From Diploptera punctata (taxonomy: Eukaryota; Arthropoda; Insecta; Blattodea; Blaberidae): a stretch of DNA of 64,000 bases. Position numbers and translations under genes: made by a program. The first letter of the stretch is position 1; every line of letters begins with the position of its first letter. This document shows, piece by piece, positions 52,906 to 63,472 of the stretch. The stretch spans positions 1,006,001 through 1,070,000 of the forward strand of contig JASPKZ010007295.1 of assembly GCA_030220185.1 (NCBI GenBank), written 5' to 3'. A model generated the notes under the pieces. That model did not search any database, was not told the DNA's origin, and worked only from the letters and a program-made list of their open reading frames with translations.

Positions 52906-53094
52906 ATATAAAGTTCCATCAAATCTTCTACTTGATTTAATGCAAGTTAAGAAGACAGACTTCAAGAGAATTAAGACTGAAGAATTGCATATTGTCAATT
53001 CATTATGGTATATACTAGTAGAATCAAAAATAAACTGGGTTCAACAGAATACTGTAAAGATAATTATTTTACAGTTAAGTCATGTAGGTAAAAA

Positions 53095-53585
53095 TAACAC
53101 TATGAGGTTTATTTAATTTATGTTGAGTTGTTTTTGATTCATCTTATACTGATGTTTTTATTATTGATTTTACATTTCTCAATGAAAGATTAATTATATT
53201 TTAAAGAGAAAAATTTTGCCCGGGACTCGAACCCGGGACCCTTGGCTTTCCGGGCCAAGTGCTCTACCAACTTAAAATATAATTAATCTTTCATTGAGAA
53301 ATGTAAAATCAATAATAGAAACATCATTAGAAGCCTTACTAGCTTTATAAAGTAATGTTAAATTCCCAATAAATGTCTTCTTAACTAAGAAGCCGCCATT
53401 TGCAAAGATAGAGCAATGGTTTTCAAAAGCATTTGGCGATAGGGAATTACAACGTATATAAGAGAAAAATTTGCATCTAGATCGTAACTCGCCTCGGTAG
53501 CTCAGTTGTGGGAGCACTTGGCCCGGAAAGCCAAGGGTCCCGGGTTCGAGTCCCGGTCTAGGCAAAAATTTTTCTCTTTAAAATA
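53095..53585. mobile_element. tRNA-bearing foldback element, locus 6
   Basis: A truncated - strand tRNA-like copy (53218-53271, ends inside the D arm) and a complete + strand copy at 53491-53564 (anticodon loop CCGGAAA). The left part is the inverse of the right tail, and the tail motif (TTTCATTGAGAAATGTAAAA) also starts the + unit inside. A 53095-53113 word AACACTATGAGGTTTATT is the inverse of the PLE edge motif. Confidence 0.75.
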
Positions 53586-53589
53586 TAAT

Positions 53590-53832
53590 TCATCTTATAC
53601 TTCTTAACTCCCTTGCAGACTCTAGTTTCGTCACTGCATTTGTGACATTCTCAATGCTGTATCATGATCACAGCTGACGTCCAACGGCCCCCTCTCCTGC
53701 AGACTGACCTCCATGGAGAGGAGAGGAGGCCGTTGGATGTCAGTTGTGATTGTGATACAACATTGAGAATGTTACAAATGCAGTGATGAAACTCCAGTCT
53801 GCGAGGGAGTTAAGAAGTATGAGGTGAGTCAA
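53590..53832. mobile_element. PLE-type palindrome, variant hammerhead subfamily
   Basis: Same outer arms as 44410-44625 (CATACTTCTTAACTCCCTTG type), longer centre with inverted GACGTCCAACGGCCCCCTCT and GGAGGCCGTTGGATGTC. Cores: - strand 53618-53654 with TTGAGAA, T, GTCAC/GTGAC, GAAA, CTAGAGTC; + strand 53763-53799 with TTGAGAA, T, a weaker hairpin, GAAA, CTCCAGTC. Confidence 0.75.
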
Positions 53833-53989
53833 AAACAACAACATAAATTAAAATACTTAACATTTATATTAGATATAAGTACCATAACATACAATATAAG
53901 GTTGGAAAACTGTCAGATGGGCCTACAGGCCAAGTCTGATAACCAATCACTATTGTAATATAAGGTTATGAAACATAAATATCGTAAAT

Positions 53990-54225
53990 TTTAAAATTTA
54001 AAATACAATTCTTTTTACTTCACCTCATATCCTGTCTTCTAATTAGACCAGTTTCAAAACCTAGGTGGTTTCATCATCAGTAAATTCACAACCGATATTC
54101 TATCGTCCAGGAGCACTACTTCTCACTCCATCTGTTGGTGGATCGATGAACCTCCGAATCAAATATAACTTCCCTGGAATTTCAAAATGAATTAATTTTT
54201 CCTTATTTTTTCTAATCCATGAGCT
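53990..54225 (-). mobile_element. PLE fragment with the best-preserved hammerhead-like core
   Basis: On the - strand, 54080-54046: CTGATGA, extra T, stem GAAACC/GGTTTT with loop ACCTA, GAAA, CTGGTC. All conserved hammerhead core bases are present except for the single insertion. The boundary word TCACCTCATATCCTG lies just left. It is a single arm; the opposite arm is missing. Confidence 0.65.
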
Positions 54226-55103
54226 CTTTTGGGAAAGAATCCACATTGGAAAGAATGGTGCAAATGCTTAATGCTTCGAGAATAGATCAGTTTTGTCATG
54301 GGTAAAAAAAAAATCATGTGAAAAGTCATACAGGACCATTTTGAAAAAGAGGTAAGTGCTTAGTGCACTGGTAAGTGTCTTCTCAGTATTTTAATTATAT
54401 AAGGTTTAATCAAAACAGGATTAAATTCTGTTTAGTTTATTTTGATTCTACAAATAGGTACAGATCAGAATCAGCAAGAAACAGGAGTATTAAATTATGT
54501 ACCACAATTTTTAATCCCAATAGTTTAGAGGTTCTAACAAAATCTATTGTCTACTTTCAAAGTTTGTTTAGGGATGCTATTCAAGTGTTTTGATATAAGC
54601 AACTCATGGTCATCAATAACTCATTATCCAGTAATAATTGTATTTTTTTAACACTTTCCACACTTAACCATCCCATGGTACCTGTTTGTTTTTGACACAT
54701 TTGTGGTTTTTTAAAACTACTTAGAAAAATAACATAGCATATCAGTTATCTGAAATAAAATTTGTATTTTTTAATGGTATTACTAGTTTTTAGGTTGGTC
54801 ATCACATCATTTTTTACAGAATTTAAAAAAAAATGCATGTTTTTTGCTTACAAGGAAAAGAAATGGATTTTTCTGATCATTTTTCAGAATTATTTAAAAT
54901 TATGTAAGCACTTTCCAGATAAATTTTATTACATTGACATAAAAAAAAACACAGTAACCATTTTTGGAACCAGATGAACCCGAAAAAATGTTAGAGACTT
55001 CAGCATGAACACGCTGTGAACTTGATCCAACCATCTTGCAACTTCAACAACAACAGATGATGTAGCCTCAATCATAAAATTGAAATTAGTCGTGTAGAAA
55101 TCG
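54226..55103. other. no recognisable feature
   Basis: AT-rich downstream DNA. Frames 54375-54593 and 54762-54977 match nothing recognised. Confidence 0.5.
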
Positions 55104-55128
55104 ATATATATATATATATATATATATG
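55104..55128. repeat. (TA)n microsatellite
   Basis: Twelve or so TA units. Confidence 0.9.
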
Positions 55129-55374
55129 AAAAGAACACACTCTACCGGGAAGAAAAATAAACTTTCAGCAGGAATAGACGAAGAATGTATTGGATACGAG
55201 CGGTTTCATTACTTTACATAGCAAATGCCAGACCATATGAGATGCAGGCTTCGTTCAGCCAGCCATTTTTTATGGAACGTAATAGATATGTGCGTCGTGT
55301 TGAAAGTGTTAATTCAACTACCTTTGTATATCCTTATGCCTACGTTAAATGTAAAATTATAATAAAACTCTTTC

Positions 55375-55795
55375 ACCTCACCTCATATCCTGTCTTCTAT
55401 TTAGACCGGTTTCGTAACCTTAGTGGTTACATCTTTAGTAGTTACAAAACCGATGTTCTGTCATCCAGCAGCACTGCTTCTTACTCCATCTGTTGGTGGA
55501 CCAATGAACTTCCCCAAGAATCTACTGTTTGAGAAAAGATCCACATTCAAAAAAATAAGAAAGAAAAATTAATTAATTTTGAAATTCACGGTGAAGTTAA
55601 TTTGATTGGGAGGTTCATCGTTCCACCAACAGATGGAGTAAAAAGCAGTGCTCCTGGATGACAGAACATCCGTCGTGTAACTGATCAAGATGTAATCACT
55701 AAGGTTACGAAACCAGTCTAAATAGAAGACAAGATATGAGGTAAGATGTAAAGAATTTTATTTTAAATCAAACCTCATTGTGATGTTTCCTAAAA
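55375..55795. mobile_element. PLE-type palindrome of about 380 bases
   Basis: Left CACCTCATATCCTGTCTTCT, TAGACCGGTTTCGTAACCTT, CCATCTGTTGGTGGACCAAT; right ATCGTTCCACCAACAGATGG, AAGGTTACGAAACCAGTCTA, AGACAAGATATGAGG. Core on the - strand at 55438-55404: CTAAAGA, T, GTAACC/GGTTAC, GAAA, CCGGTC. The right-arm core is degraded. Ends through AAACCTCATTGTGATGTTTC. Confidence 0.75.
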
Positions 55796-57199
55796 TAGTT
55801 CACTGCATTAAGTTTACTTAATTTTTTGATTAAACCATTTTTCCAAACTTCCTGGGATGTTAGAGCATGGTGAAATGCTGTAAATGTTATATCAGTAACA
55901 AAAATTAACATTTTGAACAACTGGTTTAATCTTCCATCGGGCGGCAATATTCTGACCTTCGAGTTCGGGCACAATGTGCCTGATCAGCACAGCTTAAACA
56001 AATTTAAGTAACATAATGTTTGCCAATCTGAACAATGGGAAGTTGAAGAAATGTTATTGTTAGGGACGTCCAAAGGATAAAATATTCAAAATTTGCTGTT
56101 AGAAGAAAACTTTGTATTGGACATAATATTGATTAAATGAATTTGTGATAAACCTTTAAACAACATGATATAAAAGTAAGAACAAGTTAGGTTCAGTTCA
56201 AATATTCTTGAAAATAGTTCACCTTATCAACATTTAGCCTATAAATTAGCAAAATTATTCAAGAATATAACATTATTTAGTCTAAATAAGTTAAACAATT
56301 AATTTTCTTTTTGCAAATATTTTCAAAAAACTCATATTCAATAATGTAATGACTTTGAGTGCAATGAGCTTCTCTGAACAAAATGTTTACAATCCACCTT
56401 GGTAACGGTCGAGAACAAACTGAGTGGGGTGGTTGTTTAGAGCAGGTAAAAAGAAACAGCTACTTGGATGCCCTGTCGTCAATGCCGTCTGATGGCAGGG
56501 GAAGAGGACAAAATTGACAATCTGTGCCTCTCAGATCAGATGTGCCTGACGGAAGGTTAAAAATTATGCTATAGAATGCTTTACAATTCACATGAAAGTT
56601 TTACTGTGAACTTATGAGCATAGCACCCACATTTTATACATGAGCAGTAGAGAGAACATATTGGAGACTAACAGAAGTTGAGTATTTATCAATTTATAAA
56701 TATTCTCAAGAAACTCCATAGCAAAACAGACCTAGAAGGCCCTTGGCGTAATAGCCTGCTGGTGACCTCACGTCCGCAAATATCAATCAAAGAGGTGTAT
56801 GATCATCCAGCCACCATAAGGGTGACGTGTTCAGCATTTCAGGGCATTACCATTACCAAAGAAGCAAACTGAGGGTAGAGTTTTAAATGTTTTACATCCC
56901 TTTGACCTTTATCCATTCCTGCATAAAAATCCATAGCTGGAAAACATGACAGATCCTGCCTAAAAAATGGGATTTACACAATGTGCTAATAGTTTTAAAC
57001 ATAGCCATTGAGAGTCCAGCACCAATACATCTTCAATAGCTTTAATAAGAATTAGGTTGTGATCCTTTGACAAATGTTCCAGCATTCACTTTACATCAGA
57101 AACCACAGAAAATCCTGGCCACAACAGCAAAGTGCCAAGTTCTAAATGCAGGATAATACTGCAAGCCTCTGAGCCCTGCAGCTAGGGTTTTCCTTGTGT
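55796..57199. other. no recognisable feature
   Basis: Includes the frames 55768-55974 and 56678-56872; the stretch 56700-56840 faintly resembles the body of SINE C (GATCATC, GGTGACGTGT) but too weakly to annotate. Confidence 0.4.
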
Positions 57200-57212
57200 A
57201 AATTCTTCAGTA

Positions 57213-57558
57213 ATCTCGCGCCGTAGCCGAGCGGTTAAGGTAGGAAGCCTTGGCGCAGAGCTACGGGACTTGTGCTGGTTCGAGTCTCCATGGGGGAAGA
57301 AATTTTCATTATGGTATTTCGGCCAGTATGGGACCGGTGCCCACCCAGCATTGTGAGGTAATTGGGTAGCTACAATAAGTAGCGGCTCCAGGTTGAGGAA
57401 CCAGCTATAACAGCTGGGGGACTCGACATGCTAACCACATGTCACCCCTACACTGGCTGTTGATCATCTACCTCTGTGATTGACACATGTGGATGTGAAG
57501 GGCCAGCAGCCGGCTGGTAAAAGGGCAACCGCTGAAAAGTGGAAAGACCCTCAATCGG
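57213..57558 (+). mobile_element. SINE family C, copy 2, full length
   Basis: tRNA-like head CTCGCGCCGTAGCCGAGCGG, B box GGTTCGAGTCTCC, body ATTTCGGCCAGTATGGGACC, end GCTGAAAAGTGGAAAGACCC. A 13-base target duplication AAATTCTTCAGTA is at 57200-57212 and 57559-57571. Confidence 0.92.
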
Positions 57559-57571
57559 AAATTCTTCAGTA

Positions 57572-58420
57572 GATGAAGTGCTGAATTTGAAGATTGATGA
57601 GTTAAAACTCATCCCTTATGATTCTTCATAGCCGAGAATGTCAAACTTGAGATTTACACTCAACAGAACTGAAAGGGTAGGCTACTGATGTGATTGACTG
57701 TGAATTCGGCATAGTCCTGCACAATAGCCAAATTATCTAAGGCATCAATACTTTAGAACAGAGCTATGGGACATGACTTATAATGCAAGAGTTCAACTCA
57801 TTCTGAAGCTTGGTTTTAGCCTTCTGTGAAGTTGATGGGGAAATTTATAACCTGCCACCACCCTCACTGCAACTAGTACTGCAAACCAGTTGTAAGTTGT
57901 GAATTCGGTCCTGCAAAGGAATGTTTAACCAGGATAATATCTAATATTGTTATGCCTACACTAGGGCCTAACTGCCATAATAATAAAATACTATAAAAAG
58001 CCGATAAAGGATAGACACATATACATGTGTATTATACCAAAAAATAGGGCATAAATATTCACCCTTTAAATGCAGATTGAAGTCTCAATCAAAATATACA
58101 TAAGAGTTTTATAGATAAAAAACTAGGGAAAAAATTATAATAAAATGACTATTTCACATCAATATATTTTTCAATCAATGAAGACACACTTACGAAATCT
58201 TATATAATATCAAAAAAACTTGTTAGTTTCAACCAAATAGGAAACTCTTACAAAAACTTATATAACCCAAACACATTAGGATAAGTTTTCGTTTACTGTG
58301 TTTTTAACATGTTAAATATGGAACTCATCCTCCAAAACCAAGGCCAACCGCTCGGGCCAAAGACCACTTAAACAATAGTGAACTTAACGCTATCATTACG
58401 GCGGGGCTTAACTGACCGCC
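57572..58420. other. no firm feature
   Basis: 57690-57800 (GCCAAATTATCTAAGGCATC, AGAGCTATGGGACATGA) may be a very old SINE C-like head. The rest is unmatched. Confidence 0.4.
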
Positions 58421-59874
58421 CGCGTAATAAATATATAAAAATGAATGTTTGTTTGTTTTGATGTTTTTATTATTAATTTAACATTTCTCACTGAAAGATA
58501 AATTATATTTGAAGAGAAAAATTTTTGCCTAGACCGAAACTCGAACCCAGGACCTTTGGCTTGCCGGACCAAAGCTACCGAGGCGAGTTGCGATCTAGAT
58601 GCAAATTTTTCTCTTATATACACTGTAATTCCCTCTCATCAAATGCTTTCAAAACCATTGCTTCTATCTTTGCAAATGGCGACTTCTTAGTTAAGAAGAC
58701 ATTTATTGAGAATTTAACATTACTTTATAAAGCTAGTAAGGCTTTTAATGATGTTTTTATTATTAATTTAACATTTCTCACTGAAAGATAAATTATATTT
58801 GAAGAGAAAAATGGTTTCAAAAACATTTGGTGAGAGGGAATTACAGTGTATATAAGAGAAAAATTTGCATCTAGATCGCAACTCACCTCGGTAGCTCAGT
58901 TGGTAGAGTGTCTGGCCCGGCAAGCCAAAGGTCCCGGGTTCGAGTCTCGGTCTAGGCGAAAATTTTTCTCTTCAAATATAGTTTGTTTGTTTGTTCATAT
59001 TTCATCCGACTATGATGGGACTGTTTGCAAAATGTTCAGGAGATTCCCGGGATGAACATGGGCTATAAGAGAGTTGTGATAGTCAACTCCTACACCCTTA
59101 AAATCACCCTTTGCAGTGAAAAACATGAAATAAGTCCCTTTTTTGACGACTAAATGGCTTGCTCTGCCTAAACCATAACAAATACACAAAATTAATGTAG
59201 CCTACACAGAATTGAATATCTCAAAAAACTCTACAAAAAAGTCCATGATAGCAAATGTTTATCTTTTATGGATATCTCATAATAATTGTTTTTTTCTTTC
59301 ATTGATGCCAAGAACATCGGGATAAGTAGATTCCCAGGCAAGCATAGCAGTGCATGGCTTGTATCTTTTTACAGATAACTCAAAATAATGAATTTTATCT
59401 TTCAGCTCATTTATATCAAGTACATCGGGACACGTAGATTCTCGGGCAATGCCGGGTAATCAGCACAGGGTATCTAAAAATTATTAAGATATGGCCTTAC
59501 TTATAGTGATTGCTTGAATATTAAATTTTGGAGGATGAAATTTTATTTACCAATTGGATTGTATGAAACGTAGTTTGGAAATAGAATTAATTAGTTTATT
59601 GGCTGTTTTAGCTGCAATGACGAAGAGAGCAAATTTATAATTATTTTTCCTTTTACTTACTCATCTAAACATAAAAAAATTAATCTTTCAGCTAATTTAT
59701 GCCAACAAGATCAGGATAAGTAGATTCTTGGGCAAATGCCAGGTAAACAGCATGGGGTGTCTAAAAAATAATAACAATGTATATTCATAATTATTTTTCC
59801 TGTTACTTATTAACTAAACACAAAAAAACACATCATTTATTTAGGCGTAGCAGTGCATGCCAGGTATTAGCTAG
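58421..59874 (+). mobile_element. Helitron split by a tRNA foldback insertion
   Basis: The left part (TAATAAATATATAAAAATG then TTTG repeats) is interrupted at 58459-58981, then continues with TTTCATCCGACTATGATGGG, GGAGATTCCCGGGATGAACA and the family units to CTAG 59871-59874, followed by T. The 5' TC is not preserved. Three internal unit repeats occur (about 59020-59340, 59350-59470, 59680-59770). Confidence 0.75.
58459..58981. mobile_element. tRNA-bearing foldback element, locus 7, inserted in a Helitron
   Basis: tRNA-like copies at 58527-58584 (-, with a deletion spanning the D arm) and 58885-58957 (+). Full tail at the left end (TGATGTTTTTATTATTAATT), and a second copy inside. Flanking Helitron sequence TTTGTTTGTTT at 58448-58458 and 58982-58992 would be the target duplication, although it is low-complexity. 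Confidence 0.75.
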
Positions 59875-59889
59875 TACACTATAAAAACA

Positions 59890-60165
59890 AAATATTTATA
59901 GAACATTAGGAAATAAACTACAGAATATTCATGGATTTGAGATTCCTGATGAACATGACCTCATCTCGAAGTTCATCAAATCATCACCAGATGGCAAAAT
60001 TGATGGAGACACCAATGAAAAGCTGGTGTCATAATGTCGGTTTGAAAATGAGAGAGGTTTCTCTTGAAAACTAGTTCCTGTGTTTAAAGAAAACATGAAA
60101 TATGAGATAAGATGTAAAAATGACTCATTAATTTACGAATTAAGAACCTCAATGTTATTTCCCAT
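59890..60165 (+). mobile_element. PLE 3' fragment
   Basis: CATGGATTTGAGATTCCTGA, GATGGCAAAATTGATGGAGA and AAGAAAACATGAAATATGAG match, inverted, the PLE at 62845-63470. It ends through GAACCTCAATGTTATTTCCC, the shared edge motif. Confidence 0.6.
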
Positions 60166-60869
60166 ATTTAACCGTAAACATAATATGGCTCACATGAATA
60201 AAGTGGAGCAAATGCTTTTACTTCACTATTTTGAAGCATATCCTTCAGAATTTATGAACAAAGTAAGAAGGCAAACCTTTTACTCGCAGTGACGCATCGA
60301 GAAAAAAGCTTCTGCTTACATGGAAGAAGCACAAGCTCGACCTTGAAACATGTGCTTCAAGATTAGAAAAACTGTATGAATAAAGTGAACCTTTTGCTTC
60401 TTTTAAGAAGCATGCTTCAAAAATTTGAAGTCTGATCGATAGCAGACTTATCATCACAAAATACAGACATGGCTTAACTAGTAGTCCCCGTACGCCGTAA
60501 AAGTATTATAAACCACGTCGGTGTCCTCTTGAGGAAGAGTATAATTAATTATAGAGGTTCAACGAGGAAAATGTTAAATGGATTACTGCCCACTTTTTGC
60601 CAGAAATAGAAGAGAGAAGAGGTGGTGCACTATTCTCTAAAGATAGAATGAAGGTATTTTTTGGTTCATGGCCCATCCAGAGTTTCAAACTGGTGTAGGA
60701 GAATAAATAGGCTTTTATCAATATTAATGATTCAGGCAATGATGATGAAGATACAACAAAGGAGAAGAAAATTTCACTGAAGGGAAAATTATAAGAGGAG
60801 GATGCAAAAAAAAATATTGGTTTGTTCCTTCTGTTCATATCTGTCTTTTCTTCAGCTTAGTTTTCACAT
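60166..60869. other. unrecognised, possibly a DNA element
   Basis: TGCTTTTACTTCACTATTTT, CAAACCTTTTACTCGCAGTG and similar, with the - strand frames 60245-60457 and 60545-60838. Words about AGCATACTTC/GAAGCATGC and AAACCTCCAGTTTTATTCAT near 61540-61570 are partly inverse to 60365-60420, hinting at one element of about 1.4 kb with SINE C scrap inside, but I found no TIR or target duplication. Confidence 0.35.
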
Positions 60870-60990
60870 GGCTGGAGGACCCGACATGCTAACTATGTCA
60901 CTCCTAGACTGGCTTATAATTGTCTACCTCTGTGATTGACACATGTGGACATGAGGCTAGCAGCCGACTGGTAGGCCAAGGGCCTTTTAG
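60870..60990 (+). mobile_element. SINE family C scrap
   Basis: GGCTGGAGGACCCGACATGC, CTACCTCTGTGATTGACACA and GCAGCCGACTGGTAGG match the 3' third of 57213-57558. Confidence 0.75.
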
Positions 60991-61955
60991 GCCTGTTGCA
61001 CTTGGAATTCTAGTTTTCATATTGTTAATTTTCTTTAGCAACTGGTTTGAATTTATCTGTGTGCCAAATTAAAGTTTAAATAATTTAATGATTTTTTGAA
61101 TTGCTTACATGGTTTTTCTTCCGGAATTTGCGACTTTTGTAATAATTGTGGATATTTTCCTTGAGCAGTAACTAAAAATGCCAATGTATTTTTAACAGAC
61201 TTTGAACTATTTCTTGCATCCGAAACAGAAAAGGCCATTCTTACATGTATAGTTTTGACTGCACTGAGAGAGCAGAAATAAAAGTAGCGTGATTATGATT
61301 TGTTTTGGTTGAAAATTATAGAGTCAGCACAAATATTTTGCTTTTGAAGAATGAAAACATAAACAAGCACTCAGGTAGTAAAGAATGCTCATGATTAATT
61401 TACGAAACGTGTGGCTGGGAGTTTCTTATTTATAAGGAAATGGTAGAAGAATAAGGTAAAGGTTATTCATATTATTCAAAGCACATGCTTATACTTCTAC
61501 CTTTTGCTTCCAAGCATACTTCTACCTCTACCTTTTGCTCACAAGCAAAACCTCCAGTTTTATTCATACGGCCCAATATATGTATAACACATCATATGAT
61601 CAACAAATTAATCTTTAATAAGGCATAGAAAAAGGTGACATGGGGTTCCTTACATCAAAACACTGAGTCAACATCCTTAAACAATCTCTGAAATTTCTCT
61701 GTAGAGATTATTTCACGCCTACATAAGAGCTACATGCCATTGAAACTTAACATGTACAAAAGAACTGGTTGAATGTGCTGGAACTGAAACATAAATACAC
61801 AGATGCTCAATATTAATGTAGTAAGTTTGTATACATAAAATATTACACAGCTATCCCAGACCGATAAATTGTACATTACTTGTAATTCTTAAAAATGCAG
61901 GGTATTTTCAAAGGTTATTATATCATGTACGAGTTGATAGATGTGGTCAAGAGAA
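60991..61955. other. no firm feature
   Basis: The - strand frame 61238-61053 (MAFSVSDARNSSKSVKNTLA and on) is unmatched. A microsatellite-free AT-rich region follows. Confidence 0.4.
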
Positions 61956-62093
61956 ACAAACTTTATGTACCAAAAATCTCGAAGAACCAATGTGGAATTA
62001 ATCACATACAAAGCAGAAGTTGAGTGGTAGACAAGGCCTTAAGGCCTTAACTCTGCCAGGTAAAATAAAGCTATTATTATTATTATTATTAAA
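61956..62093 (+). mobile_element. non-LTR retrotransposon 3' end
   Basis: AAGCAGAAGTTGAGTGG, CAAGGCCTTAAGGCCTTAAC, CTCTGCCAGGTAAAATAAAG and a terminal (ATT)n. This is the usual look of an LOA/jockey-type 3' end in insects. No coding part remains. Confidence 0.55.
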
Positions 62094-62750
62094 AAAAATT
62101 ATGTATATATATATATATCTAAACTTTGGTTATTTTGTCCATCGTGGTGTAACTTTGGCCTATCAGGGAAAAATGTTATTTTTTTATGTCAATGGATGAA
62201 AGTGAAAATGGACTTGATTACTGCCAATTTCTGGTTTGTAGCAGAACTATGCAGTAACTGTTATTGTGACAATATAATCATATGTTTAATATGATGGGTC
62301 AAAGTTAAACCATAAGTGAGAAAATAACCTGAGTATATGGTACCTTTATTTTATATATATTTATATATCCTCAGAATTCCGCCATCCATTTCAATGCATC
62401 CCTCATATCTTCTGAATATGTTCCTAGAACATCAATCAGCTCCTGACTTAGCATTTTAGAAATTTCTGTAACAATGTTGTCCTAAATTTTATCTATTGCA
62501 TAAGGGTTAGTTTTGCTAATTTCTTCTATTTTTTTTACACAAATATGTATTAGGGAAATATTCTGTGTTTTCAGAACACTGAGAAGTGTTGGAAAAAAGA
62601 TGTAAAGTAGCAGAAAAAGAGTGGGTAATCAATTACCTGTCTGTAAACTCTAGTCTTGGTTTCAAGACTTATGTGTTCCTTTCTCAATGCTTCAAAATAT
62701 AACTTTTGTTTTATGAATAAAACATGGCAAACATTAATTCTATAATTAAC
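62094..62750. other. no firm feature
   Basis: AT-rich; short (TA)n runs near 62103-62120. TATTTTGTCCATCGTGGTGTAA through 62330 is unmatched. Confidence 0.4.
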
Positions 62751-62754
62751 AGAG

Positions 62755-63472
62755 AGTTAGAATTTTCATGACTCACCTCATATTTGTAGATTTCTTGAAG
62801 ACCATTTTGATGTGTTACATATTAATGAAGAACGAGTCATTCTTTATATCTTACCTCATAGTTTATGTTTTCTTAAACATGGGAACTGCAGTTTTCAAGA
62901 GAAAACATCCCTCCCATTTTCAACTGATATTATGACTACCGAATTTTCATTGGAATCTCCATCTATAATGTTGCCACCTGGTGTTGATTTGATGAACTTT
63001 GAGATCAGGTCCCATTCATCAGGAATTTCAAAATTCATGGATTTAAATTTGTTCGTATGAATATATATCTTCTCCCAATCTGTCTATTCTAAAGGTTTTT
63101 CCAAATGTTTTAGAAGTTTGGCATCTTTTTCAATTTTATGACTCTCCAACAAACTATGTGCTGCAATAGCTGATTTTTCAATTTCACCATTTATAATATT
63201 TCTAAAGAATTCCTTTGTGCAAGTGCCCAAATTCATTTTTGTTTTTCCTATATATACTTTATTGCAGTCTCTATAACTAATTTGATAAATTCAGATTTTT
63301 TACTATTTGGGGTGTTCAATTTCTTATTGGTCATTAATAGATTACCAAGGCTAAATTTGTTTATTGGTGCCAATGTAATATTGAATTTCTTGAAAATGGG
63401 AGGGATGTTTCCTCTTGAAAACTGCAGTCCCGTGTTTAAAAAACAAACTATGAGGTAAGATATAAAAAATGA
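62755..63472 (-). mobile_element. PLE with GIY-YIG region, inverted-repeat ends
   Basis: On the - strand 63330-63080 encodes NKKLNTPNSKK, SELIKLVIETAIKYI type text and YIGKTKMNLGTCTKEFFRNI, INGEIEKSAIAAHSLLESHK. This is the same nuclease region as 50770-51300. Ends TTACCTCATAGTTTATGTTT (62852) and AAACAAACTATGAGGTAAGA (63443) are inverted. Stops interrupt the frame. Confidence 0.7.

Noticed and set aside
60245..61238. Open frames as a host gene downstream of the receptor
   Set aside because: No recognised domain, no splice support, and they overlap a SINE scrap.
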